Positions 46,201-55,635 of a stretch of 64,000 bases of DNA are shown one piece after another. Made by a program: the position numbers and the translations under genes. This stretch comes from Larix kaempferi (lineage: Eukaryota > Streptophyta > Pinopsida > Pinales > Pinaceae). Each line of letters opens with the position of its first letter. Position 1 is the first letter of the stretch. Under the pieces are notes generated by a model. It was not told the DNA's origin, searched no databases, and saw only the letters and a list, made by a program, of their open reading frames with translations. The stretch covers positions 6,323,501 through 6,387,500 of the forward strand of contig BSBM01000602.1 of assembly GCA_027924585.1 (NCBI GenBank), written 5' to 3'.

Positions 46201-46457
46201 CTGGTATATTTTGTGATAACCAGAGTTGTGTGAAGCTGTTCGAGAACCCAGTGTTTCATGACAGGTCGAAACACATAGAGATAAAATATCACTATATCAA
46301 GGATATGGTGCAGAGAGGAGCTATGAAGCTCCTGTACGTTGCGATGGACGAGCAGATTGCAGATGTGTTGACAAAGCCACTAGCCAGGGTGAAGTTCGAG
46401 TACTTCAAGGAGAGGCTTGGTGTTCTTCAGATTGATGACACTTCGAGGAAGAAGTGA
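43149..46457 (+). CDS. copia pol polyprotein: protease, integrase, RT, RNase H
   Basis: Uninterrupted ~1,100-codon frame. In order: protease D-S-G-A (residues 74-77); integrase zinc domain (L-W-H 206, H 211 or 213, C-K-G-C 238-241); integrase core D268, D331, E367, with the D-35-E spacing; RT with Q-M-D-V-K-T-A-F-L-N (about 696-705) and Y-V-D-D (783-786); RNase H with D946, E987, D1023, D1072 and the K-H-I-E-I block. Domain order protease-integrase-RT-RNase H is diagnostic of copia. All catalytic residues I checked are present. The annotated start is not a true start: this part is normally made as a gag fusion. Likely silent because gag is broken, but it could act in trans if expressed (inference). 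Confidence 0.95.
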   Translation: MSQEEKDNNNNFNNKKKNNKRRYHAHAAKDDEPPKKKARAESDSDDDSSSEEEYVLISALTGTISHGCNDWLIDSGASKHMTGFKESFVNLSEHESPHKVKLGDDYQYPIKGSGEASYNLDSEKYLKMKEVLYVPGLKKNLLSISALDAKGMRVAFVDGKVLMWPKGKTIDDAVVIGEKEGGLYKWKGQPEHAMVHESMEPSELWHRLLAHMHYMALPIARKVVKGLPEIKTKHEGVCKGCAKGKSIKKAFPSSESKAKDILEIIHSDVCGPMSSSSLNGYVYYVSFIDDFSRKTWVYFLKNKDEVFDKFKEFKTLMENQTDKKIKTFRSDNGGEFTSGDFKKLCSDSGIKRELTAPYNPQQNGVAERKNRTIMEAARAMLHDQDLPMHLWVEAARTAVYVQNRTPHKILDNKTLEEVFSGKKPEVSHLKIFGCPVYTHVPKEKRTKLDPSGKKGIFMGYSESSKAYRIYFPGFKKIDVSRDVTFDENSEFIKSRKAPIEVYEEPKETRFQDTTMTEAIAEVVREFEDPQEPVDPPSEDNSHKRKPAWARELIQDAERFGIPEEEHRAKKRTRSHTSYVALLYDIMNKEPSSYEEAAKKKEWKDAMVEEYQSIMKNDVWDVVPRPKEKSVVISKWIYKIKHAANGSVEKYKARFIARGFSQKEGIDYEETFAPIARYTSIRTVLALAAAMKWKIHQMDVKTAFLNGVVEEEVYLEQPLSFEIHDRESYVCKLKKALYGLKQAPRTWYGRMDSFLSSFGFTKSKADSNLYYKVEEGNPVILLLYVDDLFVTGDDRLIADTKRKLVAKFDMKYLRMMHYFLGMEVWQSASGIFLGQGKYTVDILKIFGMMDCKAMATPMASNLKLLCDASSKPVDVSTYHQMIGSLMYLMNTRPDIFFSVNTLSQFLTNLRSVHLVAVKNAMRYLKGTVDYGLKYEATQKFNLQGYVDSDWAGSAADRKSTSRCCFSMGSGVISWFSRKQSCVALSTAEAEYVAACSASCEAVWLRKLLSELFDIPLDATGIFCDNQSCVKLFENPVFHDRSKHIEIKYHYIKDMVQRGAMKLLYVAMDEQIADVLTKPLARVKFEYFKERLGVLQIDDTSRKK

Positions 46458-47970
46458 TGGACACATTTGCTGAAGCCATTCCAAGCATGTTGGAAGGAGG
46501 ATCCTTCACATGGCTGTGGATGTAAGCGCTGGATGATGAGCATCAGGATGATGTTTTGGTTTCTGCTTTGTATGATCAGTTGGATCGTTTATATATGTAT
46601 GTATGCATCATGTTGGATGCTGGATATGATCAGTTGGATCATTTATATGTATGTATGCATCATGTTGGATGCTGGATATGATCAGTTGGATCATTTATAT
46701 GTATGTACGCATCATGTTCGATGCTGGATATGATCGGCTGGATCATTTGTATGTATTTTGTGTATGCATCATGTTGGATGCTTGGACCATGTATCTGTAT
46801 ATGTATCAGGTGGATACATTGTATGATCAGGTAGATCATGTATGTTGATATGTATCATGTATGATCAGGTGGATCACGTATTTGCATTTGTATCAGGTGG
46901 ATACACTGTGTGATCAGGTGGATCATGTATGATGATATGTATCAGGTAGATACTTGGTATGCATCAGGTAGATGCATTGTATGATCAGGATGATCATGGA
47001 TGACGAGCTTCAGGATGTTGCTCCAGATGACATGCAATAGGATGTTGCAGTGATGATGATCAGGATGATCATGTGTACATCGGGATGATGTATGGTGAGT
47101 ATCAGGTTGATACTCTGTGGCCGTGGAACAGGTTGTGCAGATAAACATGTAATTTGTGCTGTGGGAGATTTGCAGATAGTCTTTCGAGGTTTTTCCTATG
47201 GAATGTAATTTGTACCCTGGGATATCTGGAAAATGCTCTTTCAAGGTTTTGCTTGGGAGGACATATAATTTGTGCCATGAGAGATTTGCATATAGTCTTT
47301 TGAGGTTTTGCCTATGACATGTAATTTGTGCCCTGGGATATCTGGTAGATGCTCTTTCAAGGTTTTGTCCTATGGCATGTAATTTGTTCCCTGGGAGATC
47401 CGATAGGTTGAGCCGCGTGCTCGTAATCAGTCCTAGGATGCTCTTTCGAGGTTTTTCCATGACCACATGTAATTTGTGCCCTAGGAGATCTGATAGGTTG
47501 ATCCGTATGCTCGTAATCAGTCCTGGGATGCTCTTTCAAGGTTTTGTGGTGACCACATGTAATTTGTGCCCTGGGAGATCCGATAGCTTGAGCCTTGTGC
47601 TCGTAATCAGTCCTGAGATTCTCTTTCGAGGTTTTGTGATGGGGTCACATGTAATAAGTCCTGGAGATCTGGACAGGATGAAAAAGGCATCAGATGCTCT
47701 TTAGGGTTCTTGCTAGTCAAGAGACTCTTTTAAGGTTTTGTGACGCACGTAATAAGTCCTGAGATTTCCACAGTATGGCCAGTGATGATGAAGACCTGCA
47801 GGTGGTGGGCCTACTTCCAGTATAAAAAAGGACTGGCTCTGTAGAACTTCCTATGATGAGTAGAGTTAGAGATTGGTTGAGATAGCAGCAGCAGTGACGA
47901 TGCATCGATGACGATGATCCCGAGAAGAAGACTTATCTAGCAGATCTGTGTCGAGAAATACCTTCCTAGT
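46458..47970 (+). repeat. 3' tandem-repeat region of the copia element
   Basis: Between the pol stop and the purine tract. 46565-46790: about four copies of a 53-bp unit (ATGATCAGTTGGATC...GCATCATGTTGGATGC). 46800-47110: degenerate short units of ATCAGGTGGATCATGTAT. 47140-47760: ~58-bp units (TGTAATTTGTGCCCTGGGA...CTCTTTCAAGGTTTTG) growing into ~92-bp units that add GATAGGTTGAGCC...CTCGTAATCAGTCC. Not coding. Confidence 0.9.
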
Positions 47971-47980
47971 TAAGAGGGAG
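47970..47980 (+). promoter_or_regulatory. polypurine tract
   Basis: TTAAGAGGGAG directly abuts the 3' LTR start at 47981, the expected plus-strand priming site. Confidence 0.85.
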
Positions 47981-48572
47981 TGTTGATGTATATGTAACTT
48001 TGGAATGTATTTCATATATATTTATTGTACCCTTATTAGAGATGTGTTATTCATCTATAAGGAAGTGTCGTCATGTGGATTGACAAGTGTCGCAAGTGTG
48101 TGTACTTGCCGATGGGTTATTAGACCACCATGTGTGGGGTCGACCCTAAAATATATATTATATTGTGGATGTACCTATCTAGACACATCAGCCCCATAAG
48201 GTCACTGGGAAAACAGGTTAGTATAAATAGAGATCAGGAGATCTCTATTTTGATCATTCGAAAAGTCACACTTCTCTCACTCAGAAAGTGGTGCACTAGT
48301 GAGGAGGAGGATCATCTGCTACGAGGAGACTATCTCAAGTGTATTTTGGTTGTACTTTGGTTGAGCCATTGCTCTCTCTATCTCTGAGGAAGTTGTGGGG
48401 TTTTTCACCTTAGGGTTTTCCCCACGGAAACTCTATGTCTCTTGTCTCTCATGCTTTTGATTCTTGTGATGCTTGTCATGATTATTGTGATTTTTATGCA
48501 TTGATATATTGTATATGTTATTCTCATAGTAAAGATCCAAGAGTATTGTGAATTAATGCTCAAAATTTAACA
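47981..48572 (+). repeat. 3' LTR of the copia element
   Basis: 592 bp, TGTTGATGTA...TTTAACA, with the same TATAAATAGAG box (about 48221) as the 5' LTR. Confidence 0.95.
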
Positions 48573-48577
48573 GAAGG

Positions 48578-48781
48578 GCGCAGTAAGCTCTAGGAGGGCT
48601 AAAACTGATCCGAGAGAAGCTCCCGGGGGCTGGCTAACTGAGGGCTAGGTGCTGGACTGATGACTGGAATGCATGCAAATCCTAAATTATGTATGCAAAC
48701 CCTAAAAGTGCATGCATGACTGAAAATGTAAATGATCAAAATACTGGTGGGACTAGGATGGAGTATAGGAATATCCTAACA
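48578..48781 (-). repeat. 5' LTR of the gag-only element, second piece
   Basis: Continuation of 40621-41232 after the copia insertion; ends GGAATATCCTAACA, followed by the AGGGG duplication. Confidence 0.92.
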
Positions 48782-48788
48782 AGGGGAA

Positions 48789-49882
48789 TGTCATGTCCCC
48801 ATTTTGACCCTTATAATATTTTGGGCTATAATGTAAATATTGTATACATATTATGTATGATTCCTAGCATGGAGCTCAAGGCCAAGGCCCCGCTAGTGAA
48901 CGCTCGACCTTGAAGAGGAAAGTATTGGATATTATGCTACCCATGTGCTAGTGAAACTTGGGGATTGTAAATATGCATTTTAATATTGATGCCCATAACT
49001 AGCTATGCAATGCAACAAGATATGGGAGCATGATTTTACAAGGAATTGAGAGGGAAATATTCAAACCCTTGGGCCAATCAAGTCAAGCCAAGTGTCAATG
49101 AGAGAACCCATCAACCCTCAACTACCCATGTTGACTTTTGCACCCAATCATTCATTTCTCCCAACAGTTGGTTGAGGTAGTTAATGCCCTGGAGAATGGG
49201 AGGTATGGATGTCCAAATTTGGGTATGGGAAAGCAACCCTTCATGGAAAAGTCATGTTTTTCTTCTTGGGAAAGAAAAAGAGCCATGAATTGCTCCCCAA
49301 GCCATTATCCATCAACTAGTTTTGCTCTCTCACGAGCTGGAAGCTTGCTGGGCATTTTTCCCCATCGAAATTCTTTGTTTTCCTTCATTCTCAGCTGGGA
49401 GAAGAGCATTTTTGTGTTATATACCAGTGGGGAAGACGGGGGAAACGAATTGGGGTTCCATAGAGATCGTTTTTGGTTGCTGAATGCTTAGTTAGTTTGG
49501 GGAGAAATCGTTTTCCTCCCTATGATTTTTTTTTCCCATCCCATAATTTGTTTTTGGCTAGAAACGATTTGGGGAAAACCCATGGCCATGTTGTTTGTAA
49601 AACCCATTGTTAAAATGTGCATCCATGCCCAATGATGGTGCTTTCCTTGTGAGAAAAGAGTCTGTTGGAGTGTGGGTTATGGGTATCTATTGCTTTGGTT
49701 GTGCATGAGCTTGAATGTCCCATTTTCCTTGTAAGAATCATGCCCATCTCGGGGGTGGCAGTTGTGTTGAGAGAATTGATGAACACAACTGGCCTATGGT
49801 TGGGTGGAACATTGCAGTGACATAGCTATTTTTGGGCCACGTCTCCTCCCGTGGACCCAATTCGAGGAAGGGGACATGATGC
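48789..49882 (+). repeat. forward LTR of the compound element
   Basis: Starts TGTCATGTCCCC two bases after the purine tract (once the gag-only insert is discounted) and ends in the quasi-palindromic segment, GGGGACATGATG. Over 48789-49828 it is the reverse complement of 50118-51157. Relative to the reverse copy it lacks about 240 bp before its final segment. Confidence 0.85.
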
Positions 49883-51157
49883 CAAACTCTAGGGGTTTTA
49901 CATAAACTCAGCCCAATTCATTAGATTCACAGCAATAAAATAAATGTGTACAGATGCAAATGAAGCAAACATGCACAGCAAAATAAAAACATCATTCACA
50001 CATATTTCATATGCATTTAGCATATTAGAAACAACCATCAAATTATAACATTTTAGAAGTAAAACACATATACAGAGAAACACTTATCTTTATGGTGAAA
50101 TGGTCCCAATTAGAAACTAGCTATGTCACTGTAACGTTCCACCCAACCATAGGCTAGTTTTTTTCATCAATTCTCTCAACACAACTACCACCCCCGAGCT
50201 GGGCATGATTCTTACAAGGAAAAGGGGACATTCAAGCTCATGCACAACAAAAGCAAGAGATATTCATAACCCACACCCCAACATACTCTTTTCTCACAAG
50301 GCAAGCACCATCATTGGGCATGGATGCACATTTTAACAATGAGATTTACAAACAAGATGGCCATGGGTTTTCCCCAAATCGTTTCCAGCCAAAAACGTAT
50401 TGTGGGATGGGAAAAAAAACAATCACAGGGACGAAAATGATTTCTTCCCAAACTAATAAGCATTCAATAGCCAAAAATGATCTCTATGGAACCCCAATTG
50501 ATTTCCCCCTTCTTCCCCACTGGTATATAACACAAAAATGCCCTTCTCCTAGCTGAGAATGAAGGAAAACACAGAATTTCAATGGGGAAAAACGCCCAGC
50601 AAGCTCCCAGCTCGTGAGAGAGCAAAACTAGTTAATGGATAATGCTTGGGGTGAAATTCATGGCTCTTTTTCTTGCCCAAGAAGCAAAATGCGATTTTTC
50701 CATGAAGGGTGGCTTGCCCATACCCGAATTTGGACAGCCATACCTCCCATTCCCCAAGGCATTAACTACCTCAACCAACTCTTGGGAGAAATGAACGATT
50801 GGGTACAAAAGTCAGCATGGGTAGTTGAGGGTTGATGGGTTCTCTCATTGACACTTGGCTTGACTTGATTGGCCCAAGGGTTTGAATATTTCCCTCCCAA
50901 TTCCTTGTAAAATCATGCACCCATCTCTTGTTGCATTGCATAGCTAGTTGTGGGCATTTATATTAAAATGCATATTTACAATCCCCATGTTTCACTAGCA
51001 CATGGGTAGCATAATATCCAATACTTTCCTCTTCAAGGTCGAGCGTTCACTAGCGGAGCCTTGGCCTTGAGCTCCATGCTAGGAATCATACATAATATGC
51101 ATACAATATTTACATTATAGCCCAAAATATTACAAGGGTCAAAATGGGGACATGACA
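49838..51157 (-). repeat. reverse LTR of the compound element
   Basis: Same family in opposite orientation, joined tail to tail with the forward LTR over the shared 45-bp quasi-palindrome. Ends GGGGACATGACA, followed by the CTTCT duplication. The portion 49883-50117 (AT-rich, start of the LTR in this orientation) has no counterpart in the forward copy. Confidence 0.85.
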
Positions 51158-52582
51158 CTTCTTGGTATTCTAAGAGATTTCTTCCTTTTTTTTCCAATTC
51201 AATGAGATTTTTTTTAGTCTTTTGACAGATAACCACCTCCTTCTTAATCATAGATACCCTGACGAGATTCTTCCATAGATTTTAGATCCTTCTCATCACG
51301 TAATATCTTCTAATGAACCCAACCAATGGTTTTCTTCTTTAGATTTCTTAAATTTTAAGCAAAATGTACATAATCCAAGACATGTGAAGCAGGGTTAAAA
51401 GGAATCCATATATCACACTTCATAGAGATGAAGTCTTCCTCCTTAATCCACCCCTAGTTGAATTTGAAGGGACTTGTTGGATTTTGTCCCCTTCCCTTAA
51501 TCTCCAAAAAATTGGAAAGTGATCAGACTCACAACCTCCACTGACATTGTCTTAGATTTAAAGAACTTTCCACAAGGGAATTAGAGACCAAAAAGTTGTC
51601 CAACTATTTTTTCTATACAATTATCTCATGTCCTCTTATTTCTCCAACTAGGCTTAAGCTTGGCAGGCTCAATATCCAGGAGACTTTCTTCCTCAACCTC
51701 TAGATAAAATAGTTCGAGAGATAATCCAAAATGCCTTTGGGTACCTAGACTTTAGAATATCCCAAGGTGAAATTGATATCACTGCCCAAAATAACAAAAT
51801 AATGATTCAAGAAAGACTTAATCATCAAATCATCCCAGAAGAAAACCGTACCCAGGTAAGGGCCATAAATGTTGAGGACTAGAATCTCCACACCTAAATA
51901 TTCTGAGAAGACTTCAATTGCCAAACCTGAGTTGAAGCACCAAGAATTTATGGCCCTGAGAGACTTAGGATTCCATCTAGTCATTAGTTCTCTAGAACGA
52001 ATTCTAACATCAGAAGCAACAAAATTTCATCCTTTAAAGATGCCTTCTAGAATCTTAACAATATTATCCCCCTCACCCAATGTTTCCTGCAGAAGGATGT
52101 TATCTGGAGAATTGGATTCAACCAATATCCTGAGTGACGATTTTTTAGAAGACCCCTGTAGTTAAAAGAGAGAATTTTCATTTGAAAACCTTAACAAGGG
52201 ATTTCGGTACTCTAAGTGCCCCCGTCAATAGAAGGTTGTTTACTATCTTCCATTCAACCCTAGCTTTATCTTTTTCTTTGGAGAATTTTGATCTTCGAAC
52301 TCTCCCTTTCCCCTCAAATAGAATTCCTGAACTTGACCCCAATCCCCTAGGGAATTTACGAGCTTTGCTCTGTGGCTTCCTAGGTCTGAGGTTATATCTA
52401 ACATCTTCCTCTTTAGATTCCTTAGTGTTACCGGGAAAATTAGCAGGGCTAATTCCCAGTAAGCACAAATAAGAATAGTGACCCAATGTCACCTCGTTCA
52501 CCGTTCTAACTTCTTCGGAAGTCGAAACCTCCAAGGACGAGTGTCCTTGTGGAACCCTGTAAGACACTAGAAAAGACACCAA
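51158..52582 (-). pseudogene. L1-type LINE, 5' piece: endonuclease and upstream linker
   Basis: Minus strand. 52582-52178 is an uninterrupted stretch with a basic patch (Y-N-L-R-P-R-K-P) typical of the C-terminal region before ORF2. ORF2 seems to start at about 52180 (M-K-I-L-S-F-N). 51984-51745 shows the AP endonuclease core, I-L-V-L-N-I-Y-G-P-Y and I-L-G-S-D-I-N-F-T-L-G, where G-D-x-N is usual. From 51740 to 51163 there are several stops. The piece continues in phase at 31627 after the compound insertion. The LINE 5' end lies near 52600 or is lost; ORF1 proper is not seen. Confidence 0.8.
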
Positions 52583-55500
52583 CTATATTTTCTATGCAAG
52601 TGTTAGTTAGACCAGTTCCTAAGGGAGTCAACTTCAATCAATGAACCAATGAAATGTAAGAATACATACATGTATATCAAGATAATCAATATTGGATCAA
52701 AAGACTATAATTCCAATACACTAACCAATAACCAAACATACATTAAGTGATAGTCTTTCAATGTCATTCACTAACAAAATATGTAAATGATGTGTCAATG
52801 TCATGTATTCAATTGATTTCCTTTCACCAATGTTTGTTAATCAATCAATAATCAACATCAATTTGATAGATGACCTAAACACTTTTATCATCAATGATTA
52901 ACCAATCATTCATAAGCATTTATCATTCAATAGATCAAAAGTGCTTCAATTTGAGAAAGAAAACTAGGTCTATATGCAACCACAGCTTGAATGATATATA
53001 GCAGCAGAGAAGAGGTGGGCCGAAACTATAGGGCTCGAAATTTTAGGACAGAAATTATAGGGCCCGAAATTATAGATGCCGAAATTTTAGGGGGACCAAA
53101 AATGAAAAAAAAAAAAATTAGATTTTTTATCATAAAATTGCAGACCTAATTCTACAATGAAAATGCAAAATTTTAACCCTAAATAATAATTACAAATGTA
53201 CAAAACTTAGATTTTAGGTTAAAAAATAATTGAACAACTAGGGCATAAAAAAGAAAGCTAGCTACCAAACCCTAGGGCATCAGTGAGAGGAGGTACTCTC
53301 CTTAAGATGGTACTTGGCAAGCTTGTCAACTAGGAATAACCTCAATAATCTCTAGGATTCATTGAGGAAACCTAGTCTTGGAAATACTTGAAGACCTAAA
53401 GCTCAAGCTGGAATGCTAGGGTGACCAATGACAAAAATGAATTGCAAATCAAGACAAAATGAAGCAACAATGGCTTCCATTCAACCCTAACAAGCATCAC
53501 TTTCATATATTTGACATAGAGACATCAAACAAAACAGTATAGATACCTCCAAGTGCATCTGTTAAGCAAACAACTCCAGCTTCACCTTAGCAATGGCATG
53601 AACAAAAGAAAAACTTCAAAGAAATGCTTCAAACTTGTGAAATATCCTTCATCAAGGAGAACCTTCCTTTAAAAAACCCTAGTTAGGGCAAATAGTAGAC
53701 ATAATGATCTTATCCCAAAAGTTGATGTCTCAAAATGAAGTGAGGAGATCTAATTTATATGATCTCACACTCACTTTTACATAAAGTAAGGTAATTTTAA
53801 CATTAAAAATGTCAACTTAAAATTAGAATTAAAATAATATAAAAATAATCAAAGTAGTGGGTAAATTGGGTGTTTTCCCATATTTGACCCCTACTTGAGC
53901 AAAAATGGCTAAACAAGAAAAAATTTGACAAAATGAAAGGCCAGACTGTACAGGGGGAGTCGTCATGCCCCAACTAACCCCAACAGTGATGGGAAAAATC
54001 CTCAATGCCCCCCCTTTTAGCAAGCAAACAGTCTGCTAGGAGGACGATGTCATCCTATGAAGGAGGGCCCAGACGGAGGGCAATGTTGAACTGAAAGGAC
54101 CAAGAGGGTGTTGGATGTGATCCAGAAGATAAGAGTGAGTCTCAGTGCTGGAACAACTGCCGTTGGAGTGTCGAAACAAGGTGGGGGGCATGTGACCCAG
54201 TGACCCACCACTGGAAGACTCGGACACCAACCTCAGGGTTTCAAACCCTTTCATGAGGCATTCAGTGATGCCATTAAGACATAGTACTTATAGAAAATAA
54301 GCTAGAGGCTCTGGCCATGGCCCTACCTCAGAATGAGCTAGCTAAACCCCCCTCCTGGTAAAAAAAATGACACCCTCTCCTCGGGGTACCTTTGCAGGTA
54401 CATTGGTGCTAATACCATCGTAACACTTAGAATACCCCATCTCAGTAGAAACTAAAGTCTTAGGAAACACAGGGTCCTCCCAAATGCTAGGACAAGTTGT
54501 TGGTCTTATGGGGGGGTAAGGATAAGGGATGCCATGGAACCCACATGGGGGGGGAAGGGAATTATGAGAACTTGAATTATCTTGAAAAAAAACAAGAATC
54601 CAAGGCAAAGGAGGAAGATATCATCATACTTGTGTCTAATCCTTCCACTTGACCATAAACTTTCACACCTTGGCTTGCATTTAGACCCGTATGTTAGCAC
54701 TAGTTTTGGGTTAAATAGGTGGAAAGGGTTGGTACCTGCAAATAATGAGTAAGGTCTTAGATCTCTTAGTCGTATGACCCAAGAGGCTGCAAATAAGATC
54801 TCTGAATGTTTATTCGTAGGTGGGAAATGAAAATGATTGAAGAGCTTAAGTTTTAACATTGCAAATGAGGGTAAATGTAAAAAAAATCCACTCAAGGTTA
54901 TATGAAGGCACCAATGAACGGAGCAGATCTATGGTAGTGGAGATCGAAGGCTACAAGCGAGTTCGCAAAGGTAAAGTGCTTAGTTGTGATTATGAGTGGA
55001 AAGGTGTTAAATGGTGGGCAGAATCAACCGTCAAATATTGGGATGAAATAGATCCACGGTTATCAAATGGTTCGCCGATTAAAGGTGCATGGAGGAATGA
55101 AATTTCCAAATATGCTAAGTGGCGGTAGGCTCCACGTCTTTCGATGGTGCAGATCTAGCGAAGATGAGAAACAACAGTGGTTATGGAATTCGCAAATACA
55201 ACATGCGCGGATAAACTAATTTTCTTGATTTGCGTAGTTTGATAAAGGTCATGCTTTTGGACGATCGGGATGCAGAAAAGACCCAGATCTGTCGTCGGCA
55301 TTAGCTTCGCAGGATAAAGGTGCGAAGAAGACAAAATTTTAAAGGTCAAATACTACGAAGGATTATGGAGTTAAACAAGGAAAGATATCAATGACACAAG
55401 ACCGATCATGCAGGTGGATGGCTCAAAGAATTCCTCTATCACAAGAGATGCAATGTTGATATGAAAGGATAAATAATATAAAAATGAAATGGACGGAGTT

Positions 55501-55635
55501 TCAGGTTCTTATTTTTCCTGTGCATTGGAAGGTGAAAGCCGACGACTGTGCAAAAAGCAGCCACCTCAGGCACGAATCTTGGACCAGCTGTTAGTAAACA
55601 AGGTAGGCCTCTTGTCCTCATATAAAACTATTTAA
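52583..55635. other. anonymous region, no supported gene
   Basis: 52600-53000 is AT-rich with scattered CAATCAAT-type motifs. 53019-53092 holds short GCCGAAATTATAGG repeats. 53935-54012 matches the spacer at 9707-9770 in reverse. 54030-54900 is more GC-rich, with fragments open on the minus strand but no known domain. 54859-55128 is an 89-codon plus-strand frame, basic, with W-K-G-V-K-W-W-A-E-S-T-V-K-Y-W-D, unrecognised. 55130-55635 has nothing clear. Confidence 0.5.
53019..53092 (+). repeat. short tandem repeat, GCCGAAATTATAGG type
   Basis: Five degenerate copies of about 16-20 bp (GGCCGAAACTATAGG, GGCTCGAAATTTTAGG, CAGAAATTATAGG, GGCCCGAAATTATAG, GCCGAAATTTTAGG). Confidence 0.85.

Larger units (their letters stand above)
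41233..48572 (+). mobile_element. Ty1/copia element, nearly complete
   Basis: LTRs at 41233-41837 and 47981-48572, target duplication GAAGG (41228-41232, 48573-48577), primer site, gag, a full-length pol frame, 1.5 kb of 3' tandem repeats and a purine tract. By nesting it is the youngest placed full element in the window. The LTRs still differ at roughly twenty or more sites by eye plus a 13-bp indel, so it is not very recent. Confidence 0.97.
37785..48781 (-). mobile_element. gag-only copia-like element (non-autonomous), split by a younger copia element
   Basis: Direct LTRs at 37785-38621 and 40621-48781 (the latter split by the copia insertion). The flanks are AGGGG at 37780-37784 and 48782-48786. 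In minus orientation: primer site TGGTATCAAAGC beside the 5' LTR (40620-40609), gag at 40456-40007, and a purine tract TTAAGGGGGGG ending at the 3' LTR (38622). The internal region is only 2.0 kb and has no pol, so it would depend on another copia element's enzymes. Confidence 0.9.
31628..51157 (+). mobile_element. compound LTR-retrotransposon insertion in the LINE
   Basis: Flanked by CTTCT (31623-31627 and 51158-51162), with outer ends TGTCACGTCCCC and GGGGACATGACA. LINE coding resumes in phase outside it. Inside: a 47-bp LTR remnant, a primer site, ~6.1 kb of coding-poor internal sequence, a purine tract, a forward LTR and a reverse LTR, with a gag-only element and a copia element nested in it. 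It is not a simple two-LTR element; see findings. Confidence 0.85.

Noticed and set aside
47140-47760. CRISPR-like repeat-spacer array
   Set aside because: Units are contiguous diverging tandem repeats with no unique spacers, inside a eukaryotic retrotransposon.
54036-54895. Minus-strand frames of 70-130 codons as host exons
   Set aside because: No domain, no paired splice sites found and low-complexity composition; kept as anonymous sequence.
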